Part shown: positions 24,256-34,314 of the stretch, one piece after another | How the letters are laid out: each line of letters opens with the position of its first letter | Position numbering within the stretch: position 1 is the stretch's first letter | From: Hymenopus coronatus | Taxonomy: Eukaryota; Arthropoda; Insecta; Mantodea; Hymenopodidae | NCBI GenBank assembly: GCA_030762935.1 | Contig: CM060892.1 | Span: 88,648,327 to 88,712,326 of the forward strand | Length of the DNA: 64,000 bases | Direction: 5' to 3' | The notes under the pieces: model-generated | The model's database searches: none | Told to the model about the DNA's origin: nothing | Seen by the model: only the letters and a program-made list of their open reading frames with translations | Translations under genes and position numbers: made by a program

Positions 24256-24405
24256 TAGAAAGTTTATTTTTTCTAACTATTTTTCTTTTTAGAAATAGCC
24301 ACATTAAACATATATACAAAGAAATAACGGCGGTCAGAAAAGACTTTCATTTACAATGTAAAGTTTATTTAAATAAGGAATTATAAATGCATTAAATAGT
24401 GTGAG

Positions 24406-24835
24406 TCTGGGTAGCTCAGTTGGTTCAGCCCTGGCCTAAAGGAATCAGATTGAAATGCGGTGCAGACCGGCGTTTTTAAGTGTTGTGCCTTTTAATCCTT
24501 GACGGCGCTGGTTTAGACTTCTCTTCTCATCAAAGTGAACCCGGTTCTGATCCAATGATGGCTTATGGGATGTGTGGTGGACAAAGCAACGTCTGAGGGG
24601 TTTTTCCTGGGCTGTCCGCTTTCCCCCGCTATGCATTCCAATAATTGCTCCACAATCACCTTTCCTTTCATTCATTTCATATTATTTTTAACTCTCATAG
24701 CGGTCATCGTGCTGGTTACCTATTCTAGCTTCTCTTTGGTCCAGAGTCTTGTCTGCTCATCTACAGGCATATGAACCGGCCGCTGGCATGTAACACCTAC
24801 ATACGAGGAGGATAAATAGAGGAGGAAAAGGTTGA
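24406..24835 (+). mobile_element. tRNA-derived SINE, family S1
   Basis: The head GTCTGGGTAGCTCAGTTGG gives a good box A. The body then shows the S1 blocks TTTTCCTGG, CTTTCCCCC, ATTCCAATAATTGCTCC, CACCTTTCCTTTCATTCATT and ACTCTCATAGC, ending near CGAGGAGGATAAATAG. An extra ~90 bp between head and body distinguishes it from the 34.3 and 54.95 kb copies. Confidence 0.65.
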
Positions 24836-26667
24836 TGGTGACTCCTTAATTATTCTTAGTTATGTTATGCCACTTTTATTAGAAAATATAGCAATAAAGC
24901 TACTAATGAAAATGTTTTTCAACTGTACCATACTGTTATCAAATACATCGCATATCGCATTTTAATGCGGAAATTTAGGTATTATTACCTTCAGTAACTA
25001 TGTATTCCAGGCCGTAGTTTTCTAACAACCAAAGTCTTTCGAGGCTGTATTAAGCAATTCTTTCTCTGCATGGTACTGTTTCTAACTGATACTGTTCTTT
25101 CTCCCCTTTGCTTCCTCTCCGTGTGCCGGGTAATCAGTAGGTGCGAATTCAGTATTGTATAGAGGATGATACGATGTTAGACCACGTGTTTAAATGTTAT
25201 AGGTGCTAAAACCGTTTTAATGCCAACAAATCCACATAATCATCACATAAGTTTCTAACAAACTCTTGCGGTTCGTTCCTCAGGAAGAGAAACAGTCCTT
25301 ATTTTGTGAATAGATTTACGAGGTAAACGATTTATTCCTACAAGAAATGATATCCCTTTGTTTTATAAAAGAAAATCTCAATGAAATAGGAGAAAAGTTA
25401 GGCAGAAGTCAAAAGAAATCTCTGAAAAAGCTTTTATAGGAATCAGGAATTCCACAAAGCTTGGCTTAGAATGTCACTAAACTCTTAAGTAAAAACCCTA
25501 TAAAATTGGAAGTTGAATAATGTCAATGTTGAGTTAAATATTGTTTCACGTAAGCAGCATGCTAAATAATTACATTTTTCCTTAAAGTGCTCAGAAATAA
25601 TAGTATTCGGACAAAAATATTCGCGCTATTTATAATAATTTAGATTTGCAGTTCATTACCCTCTAATCCGAAAAGAAACCCTAAAATAACATCGTAACAT
25701 AAACAAAATCTGGCATTGACATTTGTCAGAATTGGATGAACTAATTAATTTTGTCTAGACAGACCACAAAAGACAGACCACAAAAGACAGACTTCCTCAT
25801 AATCTTTCATTTTATAACGGTTTTCGCAATTTCATCATTGTCAATTTCTTCACATTTTATTTATATTCTGTATTCTTTTTGTCGTTTTTACGTCGCTTTT
25901 CCTCTCTTCATCCGTGCCGATCCTGTGTCGCCGCTGCTGAAAAAGATCCATTTAGAAGTTTTCGCTAAATGTCTCCGCCCTTCCCTGAGCAGACGCCACC
26001 AAACAAACACCAGAAGGGGACCTAACGAACTAAAGTAACAAACAAATAAATGGAGCAACGGTGTGCCACAATAAAACAACATCCAGAGTAGTGGCTCATT
26101 CTGTTTCTGTCGTTCAATAAATGTATTAATTAATTACCTTTCCACAATTATACTGTTCAACTTTCCGAATTTGAGGAAAAGAAACAGATTCAAAGGAAGG
26201 TGAAAGAAATTCAAAACTCTGAATCGTAGTTTAAAGTTAAATTAAAATCTCTGTAATGAATGTTTTATACTCCAAAATTTTCTTAAGAAAAAAATTAGCA
26301 AAAGATGTGAAAAAATTATACAAATCCTTAAATACTTCTATCAACATGTCCATCGAATTTTAACTATAATACTATGCACATTTGCTACATGCTTGAGTTC
26401 TTGTGGTCTCCACCGTTGCTTCAGTCCATTTCTTTTCTGCTTCTATTATCATAAAAATGTCTATTTCTTTCGAAATATTTCACAATAGCTTTCATGTTTA
26501 TATAGTCTGTACATGTCATCGCATCATTATTTACCAAATATACGTTTTAAATACTTCTGAACTCATTTTTTCTTTCTTGAAATACAATAAAAATATCTCT
26601 TGCATCTACAGAAAACAAAGTTATTTTATAAAAGCTCACATTTTAGGCATAGACGCAACTTAAAAAA
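24836..26667. other. Unrecognised interval with a short direct duplication
   Basis: AT-rich except around 25890-26040. A 14-bp unit (AGACAGACCACAAA) is tandemly duplicated at 25757-25785. Overlapping frames of 95 codons (plus, 25751-26038) and 64 codons (minus, 25888-26082) are not recognised as any family. Confidence 0.4.
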
Positions 26668-27545
26668 ATAGGATGTGTCCCCTTAACATAACTTTCTCTT
26701 TTATTAAAATCTGAACATCTATTAACAACACGTGCTTCACTTGGCCATGGTGTCCATCTACACCATGACTAAGTGAAGCACGTGTTCGTAATAGATGTCC
26801 AGATTTTAAAAAAATTGACAGCTTCACTGTATGTAATAGCTTTTGTAACATTTTAAAATAACTTTCTCTACCAGTTCGGCAAACAAACTATGCTAACAAA
26901 CACCTATTCTTTAATCTCATCATGCTAATAGAGAAAAACATTAACAGATGGTCTTATTGCTTGCTTACTTTTAAGTAGAAGAGGGTTAAGGGAAAGCACT
27001 AGGCTATAGCGATAGTCAAATCTTTTAAAAGCAGGTCGCTATGTGATGCATGGAATCGCTTCTCTATGCATGACTAAGAATAAAACAAAATATGCAGGAA
27101 ACGAATGGCAACACACAGTTTAAGAAAGGTATGTGTATTTTAAAATTGAAATAAATAACAAAGTATCTCTTGGAAATCGTTAAGTCTACAAAAGGAAAAT
27201 GTATATGACATAAATCACGTGTTTTAATGATATATATGTACATATATTTTATTTGTTATTTACGTATATTTATTTTACTGTATTTAATCAAAATCGTTAG
27301 AGCAATTTTTTATGAAATCAAAGTGTTCCATATAAAGCGTAGCTTCGAATGGGGACATTTTCTTGAAAATTTTCATGTCATATTCTTGGAAGATATTAAG
27401 CTTAAATGCCCAGTTTTGTGTTTAACTTTTCGTTTCCGAGTTATACTTCCCATAGACAGCAGATTCAGTGGACCTCCATGTATTTCTGGTGAAATTTCAG
27501 TATCGAATTTTTGGGTCAAATATTATAAATTCTCTACCTACTATG
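26668..27545 (+). mobile_element. FB repeat, forward unit interrupted near its start
   Basis: The unit begins GGATGTGTCCCCTTAACATA. It is interrupted right after CTTTCTCT by a ~158-bp insertion, and continues at 26858 with a repeated ATAACTTTCTCT. The rest follows the family order, with GTAGAAGAGGGTTAAGGG, CATAAATCACGTG, AAAATCGTTAGAGCAATTTT and TTCTGGTGAAATTTCAG. It ends in a collapsed hairpin (CTACCTACTATGTAGAGG). The internal CA tract is lost. Confidence 0.75.
26704..26809. mobile_element. ~100-bp palindromic mini-element (48-bp stem hairpin)
   Basis: The arms 26706-26753 and 26760-26807 are complementary over 48 positions with five mismatches, one of which would be a G-U pair in RNA, around a 6-nt loop (CCATCT). 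The ends are AAAATCTG and CAGATTTT with TTA/TAA outside, the same terminal octamer as FB. The surrounding insert is flanked by a 12-bp direct repeat (ATAACTTTCTCT at 26688-26699 and 26858-26869). It could be a palindromic MITE or give rise to a small-RNA hairpin. Confidence 0.7.
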
Positions 27546-27555
27546 TAGAGGTACG

Positions 27556-27890
27556 GAGTAATTGGATAAGTAGTCATACTGAAAAATTCGATGCCATAGC
27601 CGGGATTTGTACCACAGTCTCTAGCAGGTTGCCCTACCACTGAGCTAGCATGACAACATGCCGGCATGTTTTCCGGTAAACAACAAGGTGATTTCAGATT
27701 ATTTTGAGATGACAACCCCAATGGTGACTTATAATGTTGTAAGTACTTAAGTCCCAGGATTCATAGCATAGCCAACTATTATGGTCAATTAGTTTAATTG
27801 TTTTTTCAAACAAGTCGTGTGAAACACGGACAGGAGGACAGAAGTTGGATAAGTAGTGTCACACTGAAAGACGTGCGAGTGAGTCAGTTG
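27556..27890 (-). mobile_element. tRNA-derived SINE, family S2 (minus member of an inverted pair)
   Basis: The minus strand carries a tRNA-like module (TAGCTCAGTGGTAGGGCAAC, then box B GTACAAATCCCGGC). This is followed by GGCATCGAATTTTTCAGT and preceded by the S2 body (GTCATCTCAAAATAATCTG, TTGTTTACCGGAAAACATG). A further partial S2 start lies at its right end (GGATAAGTAGTGTCACACTG). Confidence 0.7.
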
Positions 27891-27904
27891 AGAAATTCAA
27901 CGTT

Positions 27905-28060
27905 ACATTGGCTTGTTACAATGGTAGCTTAGTGATAGAGCAACCGGCTAGAGACCGGGAGATCTGTGGTTCTAATCCCGGCTATGGCATTAAACTTTTC
28001 AGTCTGATCCTACTTATTCAAATCTAGTCCTAAACACGGCTTGTGGGAAGAACAATTAAA
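27905..28060 (+). mobile_element. tRNA-derived SINE, family S2 (plus member of an inverted pair)
   Basis: The tRNA-like module GGTAGCTTAGTGATAGAGC has box B GGTTCTAATCCCGGC. The S2 tail follows (TTTTCAGTCTGATCCTAC, then ACACGGCTTGTGGGAAGAAC). It stands head to head with the minus copy just upstream. Confidence 0.7.
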
Positions 28061-28425
28061 TTAATACATAGTAATTCACAGATAAAGAAAAAAATTGCGT
28101 CACATATAAACTAACATCTAACATCCCCCAAATATTTCATGTCGATATCAACATATCACAAGTTTAACTGCAAGCTGCTTTCAAGATGTTTACACGGCTC
28201 TTCTTGACTTCTGATTTTTTTTTTTTTATGTTACGTTTCTTGCTTATTATATTTCTGCACTCTGAACATGAAGTATCCCAAGAGTAAAGCGATAAAACAA
28301 TTCCAACATTCACTAAACTTAGTTTAAGTTCGGTTTCTTTATTTACGACGTGAACTCTGTCACTATTGTCGCGCGACATAAACCAGGTCTCAACTGCATT
28401 TAGGATGTGAAGTTGGAGCTTTCAC
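28061..28425. other. Unrecognised spacer ending in a SINE target site
   Basis: No gene or repeat recognised. Its last 11 bases (GGAGCTTTCAC) are the left copy of the target-site duplication of the next SINE. Confidence 0.45.
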
Positions 28426-28708
28426 GCAAATAAATATAAATGGCGTGTTATTTATGGACGCTCTTTAACTGCTGTGGTTTTCAGCGTCCCATTCTTAATT
28501 GGGCCTGCAAGACCGCTTAATTTTGCTCAGAGTTCTCTCTATCAGGCTTAAATCTACGACACGGGACCAACGGCTTTACTTCCCTTCCGAAGGAAGCCAT
28601 GCTAAGGATTTTTACGCCCGAAAAAATCCATCGTCCTCCGCCGGGTTTGAACCCGCGACCTTGGGTATATGAAGTCTGCATGGTAACCATTACACTAAGG
28701 AGGGTGAC
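28426..28708 (-). mobile_element. Full-length tRNA-derived SINE, family S3
   Basis: On the minus strand: the head CCCTCCTTAGTGTAATGG, box B GGTTCAAACCC, then AAAAATCC, GGGAAGTAAAGCCGTTGGTC, GGGACGCTGAAAACCACAGC and an AT-rich tail. A perfect 11-bp target-site duplication (GGAGCTTTCAC at 28415-28425 and 28709-28719) defines both ends, about 283 bp apart. Confidence 0.85.
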
Positions 28709-28719
28709 GGAGCTTTCAC

Positions 28720-29349
28720 ACGCCAGTTATGTGAGAACTATCTATACGTTTGGATATTTGATTTATTTGGAGCAAGGATTTTGAAAAAGAAGGCTCTCTA
28801 TCCACAATATATCTAATATTGTAACAAAAACTTTCTTTGGTTTCTTTCATTTTATTTATTTTATTGATTATAAATAATCACAATAACTGTGTCCTTGATT
28901 CATCCAATCGTTTCCTTTCGACGTTCGCTGCGGCGGTTACTACTGATAGCTACGAATTTCTTGTCAACTGCTACTCGCTAACATTCCCAGTTGAAACGAA
29001 ACACTCCTGGTGACTCGTTTCCTTTTTTATGCATATAGGTCACGTGACACGAAAGCTCCAGAAGCAGTCGCACGTGCTAACCACTGCAGGTCTCACAAAT
29101 TCACTTAGGTGTAACACTGCCCGGTTTGTACGTCAAAGGACTAGTCAACCGCGTATGTGTACACTCGCACAGGGGTAACAATGGATGGTACAATTTAAAT
29201 ATTACTTACAAGCAAGGCAGGAGGTAGTCACAATATGAAACAATTAATGCAGAAAAGGAGGTAACATAAGTTACCCACATATATAACATTTGTAGATATA
29301 GAGAAGGCTTTGGATAAGGTAGATTGATCGCAATTATGGAATGTAATGA
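28720..29349. other. Unrecognised spacer
   Basis: AT-rich with a somewhat GC-richer part at 28900-29160. No gene, family motif or duplicated block recognised. Confidence 0.4.
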
Positions 29350-30242
29350 TACAAATCTAACGTGTTCCATTCACATGAATTTCTATAGCTGTTTCACAAA
29401 GCTCTTTCCTTACAAAAAATTATTCTTTTATCTACGACATGCTAATCAAGGTAAGCATTAGCAGAAATTGCTTTATTACTTGATTGCTTATAAATATAAG
29501 GAACTTAAGTAAATAAACGAGGGTAAATCAATAGTCAAATATTTTAAAAGCTGTTCCTATATGAAACAATGGAAGTTCGGTTCATCTTACATGATCTACA
29601 ATAAAACAAGAGGAATGAAACGAAATGTCACTATTGGTTTGAGAAACGTTTAAGTAGTTTAAAATTGAAAATCAATAATAAGGAAAATCTCAGAAAGGGT
29701 CAGCTCTACATAAAAATATATATGACTAAATTAGGCGTTTTAACGAGATCCACATTTTTTGGTATTAATTATTTAACTATCTCTTACGGTTTAACCGTTA
29801 TTCAATGTTCTGCAAAGCTCATCCAGTATACAAAGACTCCCAGAGGTTATGCCCAGAAAATTCAAAAGAAACATTTTATTTGTGATGTAAATATTTTTCA
29901 TACATGTCATTTTAATCAAAATCGTTGCCTTTTTTGAAAAAAAAAACAATTTTGTCAAAATCTTTTACATGTAAATAATAGTTTACGGAGGGGGGATTTT
30001 ATAAAATCTTCGTGTCATATCTTTGGAAGACAATAAGATAAATATCAAGTTTAGTTTATAACGATCTATTCGTTTTTGCACTATGCTGTCCGCAGACACA
30101 CACGAACATTTTTTTCCGGACTCAGGGGGACCTGAAAACATTTATCCGGTGAAACTTCGATATAGAGTATTTGGGTGGAATATAATGTCTGCCCTAGTTA
30201 CTCAGTGCATAGCAGGTACTTACAAACGAGCTAAAAAAATTA
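29350..30242 (+). mobile_element. FB repeat, forward unit
   Basis: It runs from ACGTGTTCCATTCACATG through CAATAATAAGGAAAATCTC, CTCTTACGGTTTAACCGTTA and AATCAAAATCGTTGCC to TTATCCGGTGAAACTTCG, then a weak hairpin end. The CA tract is reduced to ACACACACG. It ends against the inverted repeat that begins at 30243. Confidence 0.75.
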
Positions 30243-30397
30243 AAAAGGGGACATTCCTAGCACATCATAAGATACATATTATTAATAAAATTAATTAATA
30301 AAATATTACTAAAACAATGTAAGTGAAACTCTCGCTAATAACACACATGACAGTATAGACTGTGTATCTTATGATGTGCTAGGAATGTCCCCTTTTA
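30243..30397. repeat. 34-bp perfect inverted repeat with an 85-bp spacer
   Basis: The left arm (about 30243-30277: AAAAGGGGACATTCC, then TAGCACATCATAAGATACA) is the exact reverse complement of the right arm at about 30363-30397. The AT-rich spacer includes TTAATTAATAAAATATTAC. The identity of the arms implies recent origin, or a mini-element whose full terminal repeats are these arms. No matching copy was noticed elsewhere. Confidence 0.75.
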
Positions 30398-30410
30398 CTT
30401 TAAATAATTA

Positions 30411-30456
30411 ATTAATTAATTAATTAATTAATTAATTAATTAATTAATTAATTAAT
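30411..30456. repeat. TTAA tetranucleotide array
   Basis: A pure AATT/TTAA run of about 46 bp. It sits at the left edge of the 186-bp duplication, and a shorter ATTA run separates the two copies. Confidence 0.9.
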
Positions 30457-30814
30457 CTGAACTTATTGGGATTTGACTTTTACATTGTCTTGGAAAAGTA
30501 CAAGTTTTGTTATAAGTTGATTAAGTAACAGGATGGCACTCCTAGTGGACTTTTTGATGACGCCAACTTCCGTTGGGCTACGTACACATTCGCACTTTGA
30601 CGTCACACCGAATATTCTAGAACATATAATTAATTAATTAATCTGAACTTATTGGGATTTGACTTTTACATTGTCTTGGAAAAGTACAAGTTTTGTTATA
30701 AGTTGATTAAGTAACAGGATGGCACTCCTAGTGGACTTTTTGATGACGCCAACTTCCGTTGGGCTACGTACACATTCGCACTTTGACGTCACACCGAATA
30801 TTTTAGAACATATA
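30457..30814 (+). repeat. 186-bp tandem duplication with promoter-like motifs
   Basis: Copy 1 spans 30457-30642 and copy 2 spans 30643-30814. They are identical apart from ATTCTAGAAC versus ATTTTAGAAC and the trailing ATTA run. Each copy carries TGACGTCA (a perfect CRE-type palindrome) and TGATGACGCC, and ends in an ACATATAA box. The TATAAGC at 30811 in copy 2 is followed ~35 nt later by TTACTCACTATC, an initiator-like sequence. This is consistent with a duplicated promoter or LTR upstream region. Function is inferred only from motifs. Confidence 0.6.
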
Positions 30815-30878
30815 AGCATTCTATGCTGGTTGGCGAAGATTACTCACTATCAGGGCGTTGGTTCTCCATATTAGGAGT

Positions 30879-30956
30879 ATGGCCGATGTTGGAAAGCTCT
30901 TCCGAAATGCCTCTAAATCTATTAAAGAGACTGTATACCCGACCACTAGTTGTTGA
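30879..30956 (+). CDS. Possible short first exon downstream of promoter-like repeat
   Basis: An ATG about 36 nt after the initiator-like site opens a 25-codon frame (MADVGKLFRNASKSIKETV, then YPTTSC and stop). Base composition is markedly less AT-rich than the surroundings. GTATAC after KSIKET could act as a splice donor. The peptide matches no family I recognise. It could be the first exon of a gene or of an unknown element, or simply chance. Confidence 0.2.
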   Translation: MADVGKLFRNASKSIKETVYPTTSC

Positions 30957-31104
30957 CCGCCGGGAAATCTCTGCTTAGTTGTGTCCGTCGTGGGGTGTCA
31001 CTCCGGGCTCAACCGTTCAACCGCCCAACCACTTCATTTCTCTCCTAGACACATATGACAATACCTACATTGGTACGTGTTCAGAATGAATTCAACTAAT
31101 TAAT

Positions 31105-32190
31105 TTTGTAGAGGAAAGTATACTTATTTATCAAGGAGAAGACAAGCCTGTGCATTATCTTCCAAGTTTGTACACTTATATGGACGATATTTTGCAAATA
31201 TGAAAGGAACAACCACCTATTGGAATTAAGATACGAAAGACTAATCTAGAGTACACAGATGATTTAGTATAATACAAAACACGGAAGATAATATTCAAAG
31301 AGCTACCTATATACTGAATCAGATTTTAAACCATATCATTTCTAAAACTACATTATATTACATCTACTACATTACAAAATCAGTTACCATGGCATTCCAA
31401 AATGAAATGACGTTTTATTTATGGATGCTGTTTAGCTGCTGTGGTTCTCAGCGTCCCATTACTGGGCTAGAAAGGCCAATTAATTTCGCTCAGAGGCCTC
31501 TCTATCAGTCTTGAGGTTCTTTCACGTACCACAAATCTACGACACGGGACCAACGGCTTTACTTCCCTTCCAATGGAAGCCTTGCTGGGGATTTTTACGC
31601 CCGAAAAAGTCCATCGTCCTCCGCCGGGTTTGAACCCGCGATCTTGGGTATATAAGGTTAGCACGGTAACCATTACGCCACGGAGGGCATGCCAGGGAGA
31701 ATACGCAGTCAGAATAAACATTTTTAGTTAATAACAATCTAGAACAGATTAAACATTTTAATTACTTGGATATGATGTTTCGTATACATTTTACAGAGAT
31801 GTGCAAAATAAGTTAAAAAGATACCAGAAAATGTGCCGTATTATCGAAAAAATATTGAAACATACGGATTAATACACAGCTCAAGTTATTCAAGATCATG
31901 GCAGTGAACTCTGTACAATGAGACAGGAGGACCACGCCTTGTACATACATTCTACAGAGATCAAATTCCTCAATGATTACTAGGACAAAACGTCTGGATA
32001 GAATAAGAAACCAGAAAATGAGGATTAAATTGCAATATTTTCAATAAGGAAAAAATTGAGGAATATAGACGCAATTGGTAAGAGCATTTAGATAGAATGA
32101 TAAAGGAATTCCGGAAAAGATAATATTCTTCAGACCAATTAGCCGAAGAAACCCAGGAAGACCGAGGCAAATGCAGGTATAAGCCGGGAC
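31105..32190 (+). pseudogene. Non-LTR retrotransposon reverse transcriptase, 3' half, broken
   Basis: Shifting frames show successive blocks of a LINE ORF2-type protein. These are RQACALSS at about 31145 (RT block with the usual RQGCPLSP form), YMDDILQIWK, YTDDLV at about 31250 (equivalent of the catalytic YADD), then NTEDNIQRATYILNQILN in the next frame. After an S3 SINE insertion come VNNNLEQIKHFNYLD, MAVNSV and finally YRRNWxEHLDRM followed by RRNPGRPR-like residues near 32150. The order and spacing match the C-terminal half of insect non-LTR elements. The 5' half, including the endonuclease, is absent. Several frameshifts and stops make it dead. Confidence 0.75.
31405..31690 (-). mobile_element. 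Full-length S3 SINE inserted in the non-LTR relic
   Basis: On the minus strand: the head CCCTCCGTGGCGTAATGG, box B GGTTCAAACCC, GGGAAGTAAAGCCGTTGGTC, CTGATAGAGAGGCC and GGGACGCTGAGAACCACAGC. It separates the coding segment ending MAFQNEM from the one starting NIF/VNNNLEQ, so it post-dates the LINE fragment. Confidence 0.85.
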
Positions 32191-32354
32191 AGGCCGATTG
32201 GCCTAATGCCTGAAAATTTAGTGGTGGTGATGATAATGACGATGGAAATAATTTGGAAATATTCAAATATCTTTTGAACCTTCTACAGTATAACCACGGA
32301 TCTTGATCATCCCCAGGTCTGGTTTTTGAAGATAAAAGTTGCTCCATATAGTTT

Positions 32355-32880
32355 TATCACAGAAATTTTTATTTTTTCCAGTACGATGTACATACATATA
32401 TGTATTGTATTCCAGAAAAAAATTCAATATCGAGATTTTACCGAAAATATATGTTTTGATGTCACCTGAGTCCAAAAAAAAACCAGTTTTAGAAATCGGT
32501 CCGTGTGTGTATTGACAGCATAGCTCAAAAACGAGAAGTTCGTTAAATACCAAACTTAGTATTTATGCTTAGTATCTTCTAAGGACGCGACACGAAGATT
32601 TTCAAGAAAATTCCCGACTGCAAGCTATCCTTCACATGTAAAAATGTTGGAATATGTTGTTTTTCTCAAAAATGGCTAACATTTTCATTAGAATACCTAG
32701 GTGTATTATAGATATTTTTATCACAAATAAATTTTATATTTTGAATTTTTTGTGAGTAGTCTCTGAAGACCTCTTTATTCTGGATGAATTTTTAAGAATT
32801 TTGTATAACTGCTAATGTGTAAGATAGACAAAAACTTCCTATACATGAATGTAGGTCTCATTAAAACACATTAATTGTGT
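32355..32880 (-). mobile_element. FB repeat, reverse arm (5' portion)
   Basis: A reverse FB unit from a diverged hairpin (ACGATGTACATACATATATG) through TCAATATCGAGATTTTACC, CGTGTGTGTATTG, GACACGAAGATTTTCAAG and CTCTGAAGACCTC to AAAACACATTAATTGTG. It is then interrupted by S2 SINEs and resumes at 33421. Confidence 0.7.
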
Positions 32881-32882
32881 CC

Positions 32883-33250
32883 TTTGTATAGTCAGATTGA
32901 AAAATTCAATGCCATAGCCGGGATTTGAACCACGGATCTCCCGGTCTCTACCTTGTCGCTCTAACCAGTTAGATACGATGGCAATATGCCGGCACGGCTT
33001 TAAAGTCCTCAACTGACTCGCATGTTTCCCGGTAAGCCGCAAGGTGCTTTCAAATTGTTTTGAGATGACATACTCCAATGGCGACTTACAATGTCGTAAA
33101 TATTTTAAGGCCTGGGCGTTATTCTTTAGCCAACTATTAGGTCAATTAGTGTTAATTTATTCACACAAGCCACGTGAAGGACAGAATTTAGATAGGTAGA
33201 GTCAGACTAAAACATTCAGTGTCATAACCGGAATTGCATTTAACTGGGGA
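32883..33250 (-). mobile_element. S2 SINE (minus) within an FB arm
   Basis: On the minus strand, box B is GGTTCAAATCCCGGC and the tail GGCATTGAATTTTTCAATC. The body has CCTTGCGGCTTACCGGGAAA and GTCATCTCAAAACAATTTG, ending in CCTAATAGTTGGC. The right end repeats part of another S2 start (TAGAGTCAGACTAAAACATT), the same structure as at 27.55-27.9 kb. Confidence 0.75.
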
Positions 33251-33254
33251 ATTT

Positions 33255-33420
33255 AATGCCTTGCCGGCATATTGCTATGGTACTCGGTGGTTAGAGCGAC
33301 CGGCTAGAGACCAGGAGATCCGTGGTTCAGATCCCGTGTATGATGTTGAATTTTTCAATCTTAGTCGGTCTATTCAACATCAGCTTTACATACGGTTTGT
33401 GTGAAAAAAAAAAACAATTA
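33255..33420 (+). mobile_element. S2 SINE (plus) within an FB arm
   Basis: GCCGGCATATTGC, then GGTGGTTAGAGCGACCGGC, box B GGTTCAGATCCCG, tail TTTTTCAATCTTAGTCGG, GGTTTGTGTGAAAA and an A run. It stands head to head with the preceding minus copy. Confidence 0.75.
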
Positions 33421-33497
33421 AGTTAAAAATTTTGTAAGAATAGTTTGTATGTGAAATAGCTAGAGAAAGTTATGTGTGTGGAACATAAGATTTTTGT
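33421..33497 (-). mobile_element. FB repeat, reverse arm terminal remnant
   Basis: AAGAATAGTTTGTATGTG, then GCTAGAGAAAGTTATG, GTGGAACATAAGATTTTT: the outer terminus of a reverse FB unit. It completes the arm begun at 32355. The middle of the unit is missing, so SINE insertion was accompanied or followed by deletion. Confidence 0.7.
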
Positions 33498-33767
33498 GCT
33501 TCCTTTACATTCAAACACGTACCATTCATTCCCAAACTACCAGAGCCTGCTAGGATAGTGAATTATTTTAACTACCGATTATTCACCTTCTGCTGCTGTG
33601 ACTTGAATCTGGCATCCCTAGTACAGTGTTTTACTGTACCGGATAGAAATTCTTACTTGTTATTACAAGCTAGAAACAATGCAACATAAAGAAAATGGTG
33701 TTGTGGATACCAAGTGGGTGCACCTGTCTGTTGCGGATCGCTTTGGCTCCATCTCTCAGGACACTCG

Positions 33768-34073
33768 TCACACAGTCATCTGCATCGCTACACGTAACCA
33801 AGAAACGTAGGGGATACCCTGCCACCTAAGTACGCACGTACGTATATATGTATATTCCCCATACAGCCGTAAACCGTCTTCGGAATCGATTACCGCCGAG
33901 TCTAGAGGGGAGGGGATTGTATCAACAGGAAGGGAGGATGTGGTGAGGCTAGACGTGTGAGTGGTCATCATTAGAGTCTCTCCGGCACTTCCGGTCTGGC
34001 CACCGGCTAAGCACAGGACGTTTATCACCACTTTGAGCGAGTGGGGATCCAACACTTCCATCCTATTTGTCAC
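33768..34073 (-). CDS. Candidate coding exon of unknown function
   Basis: A 101-codon minus-strand frame of balanced composition, starting MTNRMEVLDPHSLKVVINV. It continues into a Ser/Thr/Pro-rich stretch (TTHTSSLTTSSLPVDTIPSP) and an acidic IDSEDG segment. CTACAG lies immediately upstream and could be a splice acceptor. The last ~30 codons run into an ACGTACGTATATATG tract and are less convincing. No family is recognised. It may be an exon, a retrogene fragment or an open stretch in a GC-richer repeat. Confidence 0.2.
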   Translation of the reverse strand: MTNRMEVLDPHSLKVVINVLCLAGGQTGSAGETLMMTTHTSSLTTSSLPVDTIPSPLDSAVIDSEDGLRLYGEYTYIRTCVLRWQGIPYVSWLRVAMQMTV

Positions 34074-34314
34074 TGTAGCGTTATATTAAACAGCGCGCTA
34101 TGCCTTGCGTCACATTCATCATAGCAGCGGGCGGTGTTTGATCGTGGTTGTGCCCTGATAGACTAACATTGGGATTTCGTGCACAAACACGTGCATCTTT
34201 AATATTGACAAATAACATGGAGAACATTGTGTGGACATTTGGAGCAATATCGTTTATTATGGCGTTTATTTCATTTAAAATGCGAGGGACTGAAATATCT
34301 ATTTATGTTAATAA

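Noticed and set aside
28630..28708. A tRNA gene (clear box A and box B)
   Set aside because: It is the head of an S3 SINE with a body and target-site duplication; the same head recurs with the same body at 31.4 kb. The other tRNA-like modules are rejected on similar grounds.
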